Origin: Comamonadaceae bacterium
GTDB lineage: Bacteria; Pseudomonadota; Gammaproteobacteria; Burkholderiales; Burkholderiaceae_C
Direction: 5' to 3'
Length of the DNA: 15,875 bases
Assembly (NCBI GenBank): GCA_947458305.1
Contig: CANGZO010000022.1
Span: 1-15,875 of the forward strand
This document shows, piece by piece, positions 1 to 7,576 of this stretch. The notes under the pieces are model-generated. The model saw only the letters and a program-made list of their open reading frames with translations. It searched no databases and was not told the origin of the DNA. Numbering within the stretch: the first letter of the stretch is position 1; each line of letters begins with the position of its first letter. The translations under genes were made by a program, and so were the position numbers.

Positions 1-63
1 GATGTGGTTAAAGCGGTCGCCGAAGCTGCAGACGACCAAGCTGAAGAAACCGCTTCTGCCTGA
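1..63 (+). CDS. rpsB: 30S ribosomal protein S2, C-terminal end (partial)
   Basis: Only the last 20 codons and a TGA stop are in the window; the gene begins upstream. The tail is Ala/Glu/Asp-rich and reads DVVKAVAEAADDQAEETASA. Acidic, alanine-rich S2 tails of this kind are common in proteobacteria. The identification rests mainly on position: rpsB almost always lies directly before tsf, and a hairpin terminator/attenuator separates the two here, as in many proteobacteria. S2 is a small-subunit ribosomal protein. The fragment is too short to identify without this context. Confidence 0.85.
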   Translation, partial: DVVKAVAEAADDQAEETASA

Positions 64-80
64 GTTACCAAGACTCGATG

Positions 81-107
81 AAAGGGGCGTATTGGCCCCT
101 TTTTTTT
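81..107 (+). terminator. Hairpin terminator/attenuator between rpsB and tsf
   Basis: The stem AAAGGGGC (81-88) and its partner starting GCCCC (95-99) enclose a 6-nt loop and run straight into eight T residues (100-107). This is a textbook intrinsic terminator. It sits 18 nt after the rpsB stop and 35 nt before tsf. With no strong promoter visible before tsf, it probably acts as a partial terminator that lowers tsf expression relative to rpsB, as known for this operon in other proteobacteria. The partial readthrough is inferred. Confidence 0.85.
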
Positions 108-141
108 AATTTAACTTTTAGACTGAATACGGAGAAATCAA

Positions 142-1038
142 ATGGCTGTAATTACCGCAAGCATGGTTGCTGAACTGCGTGCAAAAACCGACGCTCCCAT
201 GATGGAGTGCAAAAAAGCCCTGACCGAAGCCGAAGGCGACATGGCCAAAGCGGAAGAGCTGCTGCGCGTCAAGCTGGGCACCAAGGCGGGTAAAGCCGCC
301 TCGCGAGTGACGGCTGAAGGCGTGGTGACCAGTTTTGTGAGCGGCACCACGGGTGCCATGATCGAAGTCAATTGCGAAACCGACTTTGTGACCAAAAACG
401 ACAGCTTCTTGGCTTTGGCCAACGCTGCAGCCAAATTGGTTGCCGAGCACAATCCTGCTGACATCGCTGCTTTGGGTGCTTTGCCCTACAGCCAAGACAG
501 CTTTGGTCCGACATTGGAGGATGTGCGCAAAGGCCTGATCGGCAAGATCGGCGAGAACATGAGCTTCCGCCGCTTCAAGCGTGCGGCTGGTGGTGCCAAG
601 ATTGCCAACTACCTGCACGGTACCCGTATCGGCGTGTTGGTCGAGTTCGAAGGCGACGAAACTGCTGCCAAAGATGTGGCCATGCACGTTGCCGCCATGA
701 AGCCTGTGTCTTTGACCAGCGCCGAAGTACCTGCCGAGTTGATCGAAAAAGAGCGCTCGGTCGCTGCAGCCAAGGCCGCCGAGTCCGGCAAGCCCGCCGA
801 CATCGCGACCAAGATGGTCGAAGGTTCGGTGCAGAAGTACCTCAAAGAAGTCTCTTTGTTCAACCAGTCGTTCGTCAAGAACGACAAGCAGACCGTCGAG
901 CAGATGCTCAAGGCTGCTGGCACCACCGTCAAGGCGTTCACCCTTTACGTGGTCGGCGAAGGCATTGAGAAGAAGGTTGACGATTTCGCAGCCGAAGTGG
1001 CGGCCCAGGTGGCTGCAGCTCAAAACGCTGCTGCCTGA
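142..1038 (+). CDS. tsf: Translation elongation factor Ts (EF-Ts)
   Basis: This is the cytoplasmic nucleotide-exchange factor that releases GDP from EF-Tu during translation elongation. The 298-residue product is full length for the family. The N-terminal UBA-like domain carries the signature LRAKTDAPMMECKKAL (residues 12-27). It matches the E. coli TGAGMMDCKKAL region, with the Asp-Ala-Pro variant often seen in betaproteobacteria. A basic linker (GTKAGKAASR) and the two-part dimerisation/core domain follow, including ETDFVTKND and the C-terminal VGEGIEKKVDDF. The ATG at 142 has a GGAG Shine-Dalgarno at 131-134. Transcription is probably shared with rpsB through the upstream attenuator. Confidence 0.98.
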   Translation: MAVITASMVAELRAKTDAPMMECKKALTEAEGDMAKAEELLRVKLGTKAGKAASRVTAEGVVTSFVSGTTGAMIEVNCETDFVTKNDSFLALANAAAKLVAEHNPADIAALGALPYSQDSFGPTLEDVRKGLIGKIGENMSFRRFKRAAGGAKIANYLHGTRIGVLVEFEGDETAAKDVAMHVAAMKPVSLTSAEVPAELIEKERSVAAAKAAESGKPADIATKMVEGSVQKYLKEVSLFNQSFVKNDKQTVEQMLKAAGTTVKAFTLYVVGEGIEKKVDDFAAEVAAQVAAAQNAAA

Positions 1039-1095
1039 ACCTCTTGACCTGTTGATTCGTTTTTATTGTCCACATTGATCACCCAGGAGCCCATC

Positions 1096-1818
1096 ATGTC
1101 TTCAGCCAAGCCAGCCTACAAGCGCATTTTGCTCAAGCTGTCCGGTGAGGCCTTGATGGGGGACGATGCCTTTGGCATCAACCGCGCCACCATCGTGCGC
1201 ATGGCTGAAGAGATCGCCGAGGTGACTCGACTGGGCGTGCAAGTAGCGGTCGTGATTGGTGGCGGCAATATCTTCAGAGGTGTGGCGGGCGGCTCGGTCG
1301 GTATGGACCGAGCCACCGCTGACTATATGGGCATGTTGGCCACCGTCATGAATTCTTTGGCTTTGGCCGATGCCATGGACAAAGCCGGTTTGACGGCCCG
1401 TGTCATGTCGGCCATCGGCATTGATCAAGTGGTCGAGCCTTATGTGCGACCCAAAGCTTTGCAGTATCTGGAAGAGGGCAAAGTGGTGGTTTTTGCTGCA
1501 GGCACGGGCAACCCTTTTTTCACCACCGACACAGCAGCCGCATTGCGCGGTGCCGAGATTGGTGCCGAGATGGTTCTCAAGGCCACCAAAGTGGATGGCG
1601 TTTACACGGCCGATCCCAAAAAAGACCCATTGGCCACCCGTTACACAGAAATCAGCTTCGACGAAGCCATTTCCCGCAATTTGGGGATCATGGATGCCAC
1701 AGCTTTTGCCTTGTGCCGTGACCAAAGGTTGCCAATCAAGGTGTTCTCGATCATCAAGAATGGCGCTTTCAAGCGTGTGGTTCTGGGTGAAGACGAGGGC
1801 ACCCTGGTTTATGCTTGA
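1096..1818 (+). CDS. pyrH: UMP kinase
   Basis: This enzyme phosphorylates UMP to UDP with ATP in pyrimidine nucleotide synthesis. In bacteria it is a hexameric amino-acid-kinase-fold enzyme. The 240-residue product shows the phosphate-binding LKLSGEALMG (13-22), GGGNIFRG (55-62), the UMP-site segment DRATADYMGMLAT (71-83) and the ATP-site region ATKVDGVYTADPKKDP. I chose the ATG at 1096 because GGAG (1086-1089) precedes it at good spacing and it gives the usual family start. An upstream in-frame TTG at 1066 would add ten unconserved residues. It lies 57 nt after tsf and 24 nt before frr, the standard tsf-pyrH-frr order. Confidence 0.97.
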   Translation: MSSAKPAYKRILLKLSGEALMGDDAFGINRATIVRMAEEIAEVTRLGVQVAVVIGGGNIFRGVAGGSVGMDRATADYMGMLATVMNSLALADAMDKAGLTARVMSAIGIDQVVEPYVRPKALQYLEEGKVVVFAAGTGNPFFTTDTAAALRGAEIGAEMVLKATKVDGVYTADPKKDPLATRYTEISFDEAISRNLGIMDATAFALCRDQRLPIKVFSIIKNGAFKRVVLGEDEGTLVYA

Positions 1819-1842
1819 GAACGTTCTGACGAGGAGAACCCG

Positions 1843-2403
1843 ATGACCATTGCTGACATCAAAAAAACATGCGAGACCAAGATGGAGCAATCCATTGCGG
1901 CGTTCAAAAACAACCTGACCAAGATCCGCACTGGGCGTGCCAACCCGGCCTTGCTCGACACCATCCATGTCGATTACTACGGCTCCATGGTGCCTTTGTC
2001 GCAAGTGGCCAACGTGTCTTTGATGGACTCGCGCACCATCAGTGTGCAGCCTTGGGAAAAAGGCATGGGTGCCAAGATCGAAAAAGCCATCCGCGAAAGC
2101 GAACTGGGCCTGAACCCTGCTTCCATGGGCGACTTGATCCGCGTTCCCATGCCTCCCATGAGCGAAGAGCGTCGCAAGGAAATGACCAAGCTGGCCCGCA
2201 CCGAAGGGGAGAACGGCAAGATCGCGATCCGCAATTTGCGCCGCGATGCCAATGAGGCGGTCAAAAAATTGGTCAAGGACAAAGAAGCGTCCGAGGACGA
2301 TCAAAAGCGTGCCGAGGCCGATGTCCAGAAACTGACCGACAAGCGCATGACTGAAATCGATCAGTTGGTGGCTGCCAAAGAGCAAGAAATCATGGCGGTT
2401 TGA
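1843..2403 (+). CDS. frr: Ribosome recycling factor
   Basis: RRF works with EF-G to split post-termination ribosomes. The 186-residue product is full length (E. coli has 185). Family features include the N-terminal helix with KNNLTKIRTGRANPALLD, the domain II segment YYGSMVPLSQVANVS, PWEKGMGAKIEKAI, and the C-terminal helices with KDKEASEDDQKRAEADVQKL. The ATG at 1843 follows a strong GAGGAG Shine-Dalgarno at 1831-1836. The gene is read with pyrH. It is followed by a terminator rather than by uppS, which is its usual downstream neighbour in this group. Confidence 0.98.
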   Translation: MTIADIKKTCETKMEQSIAAFKNNLTKIRTGRANPALLDTIHVDYYGSMVPLSQVANVSLMDSRTISVQPWEKGMGAKIEKAIRESELGLNPASMGDLIRVPMPPMSEERRKEMTKLARTEGENGKIAIRNLRRDANEAVKKLVKDKEASEDDQKRAEADVQKLTDKRMTEIDQLVAAKEQEIMAV

Positions 2404-2429
2404 CAGATCTTTCAGTGCCGTGGTCTGCC

Positions 2430-2467
2430 GCGGCCTGAATGGCCGCCTTCAAGGCGGCCTTTTTTTT
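2430..2467 (+). terminator. Intrinsic terminator with an alternative upstream stem (attenuator-like)
   Basis: GGCCGCC (2441-2447), a TTCAA loop and GGCGGCC (2453-2459) form a 7-bp all-GC stem followed by eight T residues (2460-2467), a strong intrinsic terminator. Just upstream, GCGGCC (2430-2435) can instead pair with GGCCGC (2441-2446) across a TGAAT loop, which would remove the terminator stem. The two folds are mutually exclusive. The T-run passes directly into the cdsA Shine-Dalgarno (GGAG, 2468-2471), so cdsA needs readthrough or a promoter hidden in the end of frr. Termination is well supported; regulation by switching is inference. Confidence 0.85.
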
Positions 2468-2476
2468 GGAGATTCC

Positions 2477-3325
2477 GTGCTCAAACAACGTGTCATCACT
2501 GCGGTCGTTCTTTTGGCCCTGCTTTTGCCCGCACTTTTTGCGGTCAACCCTTGGCCATTCATGGGGTTGACGGTGGTTTTGATCGCTGCGGGTGCTTGGG
2601 AGTGGGGGCGTCTCAATGGTGTGGGAAGCTTGAGAGCGTGGCTTGGTGCACTGTTGTGTGTGTTGGCCTGTGCTTTGGCGCAACAGCTGGGTTGGGTTCG
2701 CGCCACACCGCCCCTTCTTTGGTTGTTGTCCGGTGCCATGTGGGTTATGTTGGGTGCCTGGATGATTCAGCGCGGGGTGTCCGGTTGGGCTCTCTGGCCG
2801 CGCGCGGTTCGCTGGATGAGTGGATTACTTTTGTTGGCATTGGCTTGGTTGGCCTTGGCACAAGCGCATCATAAAGGCGTGAATTTTCTTTTGTCTGTGT
2901 TGGTGTTGGTCTGGGCAGCAGATGTTTTTGCTTATTTTTTTGGCCGTGCCCTTGGTGGACGTTTTTTCAGCTTCAAGTTGGCACCCTCGATCAGCCCAGG
3001 TAAAAGCTGGGAAGGTGTTTTCGGTGGTGTCTTGGGCGTTTTCCTGGTGGCGCTGGTCTGGGCTCAATTCGACCAAAGTGTTGCTTTGGCTCAGCCGAGT
3101 TTCTTTACCCTGATTTTGGCCAAAGGCTGGTGGGTGGCCGCGCCGGCTTTGTTGTTCATGGCAGCCATGAGCGTGGTGGGCGACTTGGTTGAGTCTTTGG
3201 TCAAACGCAGTGCCGGCATGAAAGACAGTTCGGGTTTGTTGCCGGGGCATGGTGGGGTTCTAGACCGCGTCGATGCTTTGCTGCCGACTTTGCCTTTGGC
3301 ATTGATGCTGGTCGTCTGGATTTGA
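2477..3325 (+). CDS. cdsA: Phosphatidate cytidylyltransferase (CDP-diacylglycerol synthase)
   Basis: This inner-membrane enzyme makes CDP-diacylglycerol from phosphatidate and CTP, the branch point of phospholipid synthesis. The 282-residue product has multiple hydrophobic transmembrane segments. It also has the C-terminal family signature at residues 232-270, containing GDLVESLVKR, GMKD, LLPGHGG and LDRVDALLP. An upstream loop motif, DVFAYFFGRALGGR, is typical as well. The start is the GTG at 2477: GGAG is 5 nt upstream and the protein begins LKQRVITAVVLLALLLP as expected. A longer reading from 2420 would translate the terminator hairpin and is rejected. In relatives uppS normally lies between frr and this gene; here it is missing. 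The next gene, dxr, starts 16 nt downstream. Confidence 0.96.
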   Translation: MLKQRVITAVVLLALLLPALFAVNPWPFMGLTVVLIAAGAWEWGRLNGVGSLRAWLGALLCVLACALAQQLGWVRATPPLLWLLSGAMWVMLGAWMIQRGVSGWALWPRAVRWMSGLLLLALAWLALAQAHHKGVNFLLSVLVLVWAADVFAYFFGRALGGRFFSFKLAPSISPGKSWEGVFGGVLGVFLVALVWAQFDQSVALAQPSFFTLILAKGWWVAAPALLFMAAMSVVGDLVESLVKRSAGMKDSSGLLPGHGGVLDRVDALLPTLPLALMLVVWI

Positions 3326-3341
3326 AATGGAGACATCACAC

Positions 3342-4535
3342 ATGAATCACGCTCAGTGCATCACCATCTTGGGTTCGACAGGCTCGATCGGTACCAGCAC
3401 ATTGGATGTGTTGGCCCGTCACCCTGATCAATACCGCATCCATGCGTTGACGGCCTCCAGCCAGGTCGATTTGATGTTGTCTCAATGCGCACGCTTTTCC
3501 CCCGAGGTGGCGGTGATGGCGCAAGAAGATGCTGGTAAGTTGCTGGCTGAAAAAGTCAAAGCCGAGGGTTTGCCTGTCAAGGTGTTGTGGGGTGCCCAAG
3601 CTTTGGACGAGGTGGCTTCGGCCCCGCAAGTGGATGCCGTGATGGCGGCCATCGTGGGTGCCGCAGGTTTGTCCTCTTGTTTGGCTGCGGCCCGCTCGGG
3701 AAAACGTCTCATGTTGGCCAACAAAGAAGCTTTGGTGGTGGGTGCAGACGTGTTCCTTCAGGCCGTGCGCGCGGGGGGCGCTTTGCTGTTGCCCATCGAC
3801 AGTGAACATTCGGCCATTTTTCAATCCTTGCCCGAGGATCCTTCGACTTGGCAGCGGCGGGTGCAAAAAATCATCTTGACTGCATCCGGTGGTCCGTTTC
3901 GTACGCGAGACCCTCAGACCCTCAGGCATGTGACCCCAGAAGAGGCTTGTGCGCATCCGAACTGGGTGATGGGCCGAAAAATCTCGGTCGATTCGGCCAC
4001 CATGATGAACAAAGCGCTGGAGGTGATTGAAGCGCGCTATCTGTTTGGCTTGTCGCCTGAGCAACTGGAAGTGGTGATCCACCCTCAAAGTGTCATCCAC
4101 TCCATGGTTCAGTACCGTGATCATTCGGTGGTCGCGCAGTTGGGTACACCGGATATGCGGGTACCCATAGCTTATGGATTGAGTTGGCCAGAGCGCATCA
4201 CATCGGGTGCTCAGGCGCTTGATTTTCACGCCTTGTCAGCCATGACGTTTGAGGCCATGGACCAAGCTGATCATCTGTTGCGTTTTCCAGGGATTCAATT
4301 GGCTTGGGAGACTCTGCGGGGGGCGCCAGGCAGTTGCGCTGTTTTGAATGCGGCCAACGAAGTGGCGGTTGATGCATTCTTGAACAAACGCATCCGGTTT
4401 GACCAAATTCACGATGTCAACAGAGCAACGTTGGACCGCATGAGCTTCAGTGCCCCAACATGCTTAGATGCCTTGTTGGCCTTGGATGCAAGCAGCCGAT
4501 TACAAGCGGAGCAAAGCATCTTAAAAATGCACTGA
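3342..4535 (+). CDS. dxr: 1-deoxy-D-xylulose 5-phosphate reductoisomerase
   Basis: Dxr (IspC) converts DXP to 2-C-methyl-D-erythritol 4-phosphate using NADPH, the committed step of the MEP isoprenoid pathway. The 397-residue product is full length (E. coli has 398). It shows the NADPH-binding GSTGSIG (11-17), the NKEALV segment, the metal site LLPIDSEHSAIFQ, TASGGPFR, and the substrate-binding MGRKISVDSATMMNKALE. I prefer the ATG at 3342, with GGAG at 3329-3332, over the in-frame ATG at 3327, which has no ribosome binding site. In most betaproteobacteria rseP follows dxr; here only a short gap separates dxr from bamA. Confidence 0.97.
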   Translation: MNHAQCITILGSTGSIGTSTLDVLARHPDQYRIHALTASSQVDLMLSQCARFSPEVAVMAQEDAGKLLAEKVKAEGLPVKVLWGAQALDEVASAPQVDAVMAAIVGAAGLSSCLAAARSGKRLMLANKEALVVGADVFLQAVRAGGALLLPIDSEHSAIFQSLPEDPSTWQRRVQKIILTASGGPFRTRDPQTLRHVTPEEACAHPNWVMGRKISVDSATMMNKALEVIEARYLFGLSPEQLEVVIHPQSVIHSMVQYRDHSVVAQLGTPDMRVPIAYGLSWPERITSGAQALDFHALSAMTFEAMDQADHLLRFPGIQLAWETLRGAPGSCAVLNAANEVAVDAFLNKRIRFDQIHDVNRATLDRMSFSAPTCLDALLALDASSRLQAEQSILKMH

Positions 4536-4728
4536 TCAGGGTCTACCAATGACGCTGAACGCTGATGACGCCTGATGTATTATCTTTGTTGGTTATTTGG
4601 CTTGATGGCTAAATGAATCCAACTCTTTTGTCCGGCGTCATGGCAACTTGGCGATTGGGCTTTTACCGAGAGGTTCAGAGCTTTGACTTTCGACCCCGGT
4701 TGTGAATTGGTCTTTGAACGATTGCACC
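4536..4728. other. Intergenic gap dxr-bamA, without rseP
   Basis: This 193-nt stretch lies where relatives carry rseP, a membrane protease gene of roughly 1.3 kb. I see no remnant of it: no HEFGH-like zinc motif and no PDZ or LDG motif in any frame. It is somewhat AT-rich near 4575-4615. It could hold a bamA promoter, but the best candidate (TTGTTG followed about 17 nt later by CTAAAT) matches the -10 consensus poorly. I found no clear sigma-E element and no terminator. Confidence 0.6.
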
Positions 4729-7035
4729 ATGAATTTTTTTGACTCCCGTTTCCATTGCATGCCATTTGCCATCAAGGCAGTAGCTTGCGCTGCACTCAGC
4801 CTGCCGGCTTTGGCTGTTGAGCCTTTCACGGTGCGCGACATTCGCGTGGAGGGCCTTCAGCGGATCGAGCCTGGAACGGTATTTGCATCCCTGCCCGTCA
4901 GGGTGGGCGACCGCTACACCACCGATTCGGGCGCAGCAGCGATTCGGGCATTGTTTGCACTCGGTCTCTTCAAGGATGTGCGCTTGGAGACCCAAGGTGA
5001 CGTGCTGGTGGTGGTGGTAGAAGAGCGCCCCTCGGTGGCCTTGGTTGAGTTTGTAGGCCTCAAAGAGTTTGACAAGGACGTTCTCACCAAGGCACTGAGA
5101 GACATTGGCTTGGCGGAGGGGCGGCCCTTTGACAAAGCTTTGGCAGACAGGGCCGAACAAGAACTCAAACGTCAGTACATCAGCCGCAGTTTGTATGGTG
5201 CCGAGGTCGTATCGACCACCACGCCAGTGGACCGCAACCGTGTGAACCTGACATTCACCATCACCGAAGGTGGTCCAGCCAAGATTGGTCAAATCGAGAT
5301 CGTGGGCAATAAGGCCTTCACCGATCAAACTTTGCGTGACCAATTCAATTTGGATACCGGTGGTTGGATGAGTTGGTATACCAAATCAGACCGCTACTCG
5401 CGCACCAAACTCAATGCCGACTTGGAAGCCTTGCGCTCCTATTATTTGTCGCGTGGGTTTTTGGAGTTCCGCATCGACTCCACGCAGGTGGCCATGTCGC
5501 CCAACAAACAAGAGATGTCGATCACGATCAACGTCACTGAAGGCGAGCGGTTTGTCACCTCTGGGGTGAGCCTTGAAGGCAATTACCTGGACCGTGACGA
5601 TGAGTTCAAGGCATTGATCAAAATTGCCGTAGGCAAGCCTTACAACGCGGAGACGGTTGCCGAGACGACCAAGGCATTCACAGAATATTTTGGCAAGTTC
5701 GGATTTGCTTTTGCGCGCGTCGAGGCCAAGCCGGTGATCGATCGCCAAAACAACCGCGTTCAATTTGTGTTGCAAGCTGAGCCTTCTCGGCGTGCTTATG
5801 TTCGCCGGATTCAAGTGGCGGGCAATGACCGTACGCGCGATGAAGTGATTCGCCGAGAGTTTCGCCAACTGGAGTCTTCTTGGTACGACGGCGACAAAAT
5901 CCGTCTCTCGCGTGACCGCGTCGACCGCTTGGGTTACTTCACCAGCGTGAATGTGGAAACCATGGAAGTGCCGGGTGCGCAAGACCAGGTGGATTTGTTG
6001 TTCACAGTCACTGAAAAGCCAACAGGAAGTATTTCTTTGGGGGCAGGGTTCTCGTCCATTGAAAAAGTGGCTTTGAATTTTGGTATTCGCCAAGACAATG
6101 CTTTTGGATCTGGCAACTTTTTGGCTTTAGAGGTCAACACCAGCCGTTTTAACCAAAACTTGGTGGTCAGCACCACCAACCCGTATTACACCCAGAACGG
6201 TATCTCCAGAACTTTCGATTTTTTCCATCGAACCACCAGGCCATTTTTTGGCAATATTAATTCTTACCGAATTATCAATACAGGCTTGGGAACGCGCTTT
6301 GGTGTTCCGGTGACCGAAACTGACACAGTATTTTTAGGTGTCAATGCTGAGCAAACCCATGTCAAGGAGGGCATTGGCATTCAAGCGCCTGACAGATTGC
6401 GAGAGTACTTGGATGCTAAAACAGCTTTGCCCATCACTGTAGGCTGGGCCAGAGACAGACGTGACAGCGCCTTGGTTCCGACCCGTGGCGCTCTTCAAAG
6501 GTTCAATTCGGATGTGAGTTTGGCGGGTGATCTTCACTATGCACGCGCAAATTACCAGTTCCAGCAGTACATTCCTTTAACTAAAAAATACACGTTTGCT
6601 TTCAATGCGGATGTGGGTTTGGGGCAAGGTTTGAACGGCCAAGCGTTTCCACTTCTAAAGAACTACTATGTGGGTGGTTTAGGCAGTGTTCGAGGATTTG
6701 AAAGAAACACATTGGGCCCGCCGCCTAAAACTGGTGAAGCTGTTACCTTTTTCCCTGGTGGGTCTAAGAAACTAGTTTTCAATGCAGAGTTCATCACCCC
6801 GTTCCCTGGTGCTGGCAATGACAAAACCTTGAGGCTATTTGGCTTCACCGATGCGGGCCGTGCGTTCGACGCTAGCGAGAACATGTCATTGGATAAACTC
6901 AGCGTTTCCGCAGGTGTGGGATTGAGCTGGATCTCGCCCATGGGCCCACTGCGCTTTTCTTATGCAATGCCCGTTGTCAAACAGACAAACGATAGAATCC
7001 AACGTCTGCAATTCCAAATTGGAACCTCCTTCTAA
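4729..7035 (+). CDS. bamA: Outer membrane protein assembly factor BamA
   Basis: BamA is the Omp85-family core of the BAM complex, which folds and inserts beta-barrel proteins into the outer membrane. From the ATG at 4729 the product is 768 residues. A signal peptide (about 1-29, cleavage after PALA) is followed by five POTRA domains (roughly 31-425), the first beginning FTVRDIRVEGLQRIEPG. A C-terminal 16-strand barrel ends in an aromatic residue (QIGTSF). The loop-6 VRGF motif is at 654-657. Start choice is uncertain: GTG 4702 and ATG 4759 are in frame, and none has a strong ribosome binding site; 4729 gives the best signal peptide. The stop codon overlaps the skp ATG. The barrel-coding half is locally AT-richer than the POTRA half (about 37% G+C at 6241-6300). 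Confidence 0.97.
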   Translation: MNFFDSRFHCMPFAIKAVACAALSLPALAVEPFTVRDIRVEGLQRIEPGTVFASLPVRVGDRYTTDSGAAAIRALFALGLFKDVRLETQGDVLVVVVEERPSVALVEFVGLKEFDKDVLTKALRDIGLAEGRPFDKALADRAEQELKRQYISRSLYGAEVVSTTTPVDRNRVNLTFTITEGGPAKIGQIEIVGNKAFTDQTLRDQFNLDTGGWMSWYTKSDRYSRTKLNADLEALRSYYLSRGFLEFRIDSTQVAMSPNKQEMSITINVTEGERFVTSGVSLEGNYLDRDDEFKALIKIAVGKPYNAETVAETTKAFTEYFGKFGFAFARVEAKPVIDRQNNRVQFVLQAEPSRRAYVRRIQVAGNDRTRDEVIRREFRQLESSWYDGDKIRLSRDRVDRLGYFTSVNVETMEVPGAQDQVDLLFTVTEKPTGSISLGAGFSSIEKVALNFGIRQDNAFGSGNFLALEVNTSRFNQNLVVSTTNPYYTQNGISRTFDFFHRTTRPFFGNINSYRIINTGLGTRFGVPVTETDTVFLGVNAEQTHVKEGIGIQAPDRLREYLDAKTALPITVGWARDRRDSALVPTRGALQRFNSDVSLAGDLHYARANYQFQQYIPLTKKYTFAFNADVGLGQGLNGQAFPLLKNYYVGGLGSVRGFERNTLGPPPKTGEAVTFFPGGSKKLVFNAEFITPFPGAGNDKTLRLFGFTDAGRAFDASENMSLDKLSVSAGVGLSWISPMGPLRFSYAMPVVKQTNDRIQRLQFQIGTSF

Positions 7036-7553
7036 TGAACTCGATTCATCCCAAAATTGCTCTGGCCTGCTGCATTGCAGCTTCTATGCTGTCTTTTAAT
7101 GTGCTGGCCCAAGACATCAAACTGGGCTTTGTTAACACAGAGCGCATCTTTCGTGAAGCTGCCACAGCCAAGCAAGCGCAAGCCAAGTTGGAGCAAGAGT
7201 TTTCCCGTCGCGAAAAAGAATTGGTGGACAACGGCAACAGCTTGAAGCTGGCTTCTGAGCGTTTTGAGCGCGAAGCCCCAACCTTGGCTGAATCGCAAAG
7301 GACGGCACGCCAAAAACAATTGCTTGACCAAGACCGAGAATTTCAGCGCAAGCGCCGTGAGTTCCAGGAAGACTTGAATGCCCGGAAAAATGAGGAGCAG
7401 CAAATTGTGGTGGAGCGTGCCAATCGCGCTGTGAAACAAGTGGCTGAATCTGAAAAATACGATGTGATTTTTCAGGAAGCCGTCTACATTCATCCCAAAC
7501 ATGACATCACCGACAAAGTCATCAGGGCCCTCAACGCCTCGGTGGGCAAGTGA
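7035..7553 (+). CDS. skp: Periplasmic chaperone Skp/OmpH
   Basis: Skp is a trimeric periplasmic chaperone that holds unfolded outer membrane proteins on their way to BamA. The 172-residue product has a signal peptide (1-25, cleavage after NVLA, mature start QDIKLGFVNTERIF). A long, charged alpha-helical coiled-coil hairpin (about residues 45-130, rich in Lys, Glu, Gln and Arg) follows. The C-terminal DVIFQEAVYIHPKHDIT is a typical OmpH end returning to the base of the trimer. The ATG shares its A with the bamA TAA stop, so translation is probably coupled. The bamA-skp-lpxD order is conserved widely in proteobacteria. Confidence 0.95.
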   Translation: MNSIHPKIALACCIAASMLSFNVLAQDIKLGFVNTERIFREAATAKQAQAKLEQEFSRREKELVDNGNSLKLASERFEREAPTLAESQRTARQKQLLDQDREFQRKRREFQEDLNARKNEEQQIVVERANRAVKQVAESEKYDVIFQEAVYIHPKHDITDKVIRALNASVGK

Positions 7554-7576
7554 TCGTCATTGCCTGACTCTGTCCT

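Noticed and set aside
1044..1069. Possible pyrH promoter (TTGACC and TATTGT)
   Set aside because: The 14-nt spacing is too short for a normal sigma-70 promoter and the -10 is only a partial match.
1102..2385. Minus-strand open frame of 427 codons across pyrH and frr
   Set aside because: It is a shadow of two conserved genes with no protein family features.
4600..4720. Possible sigma-E promoter before bamA (GCAACTT near 4643 with TTCAGA downstream)
   Set aside because: The spacing is about 25 nt instead of about 16 and the elements match poorly.
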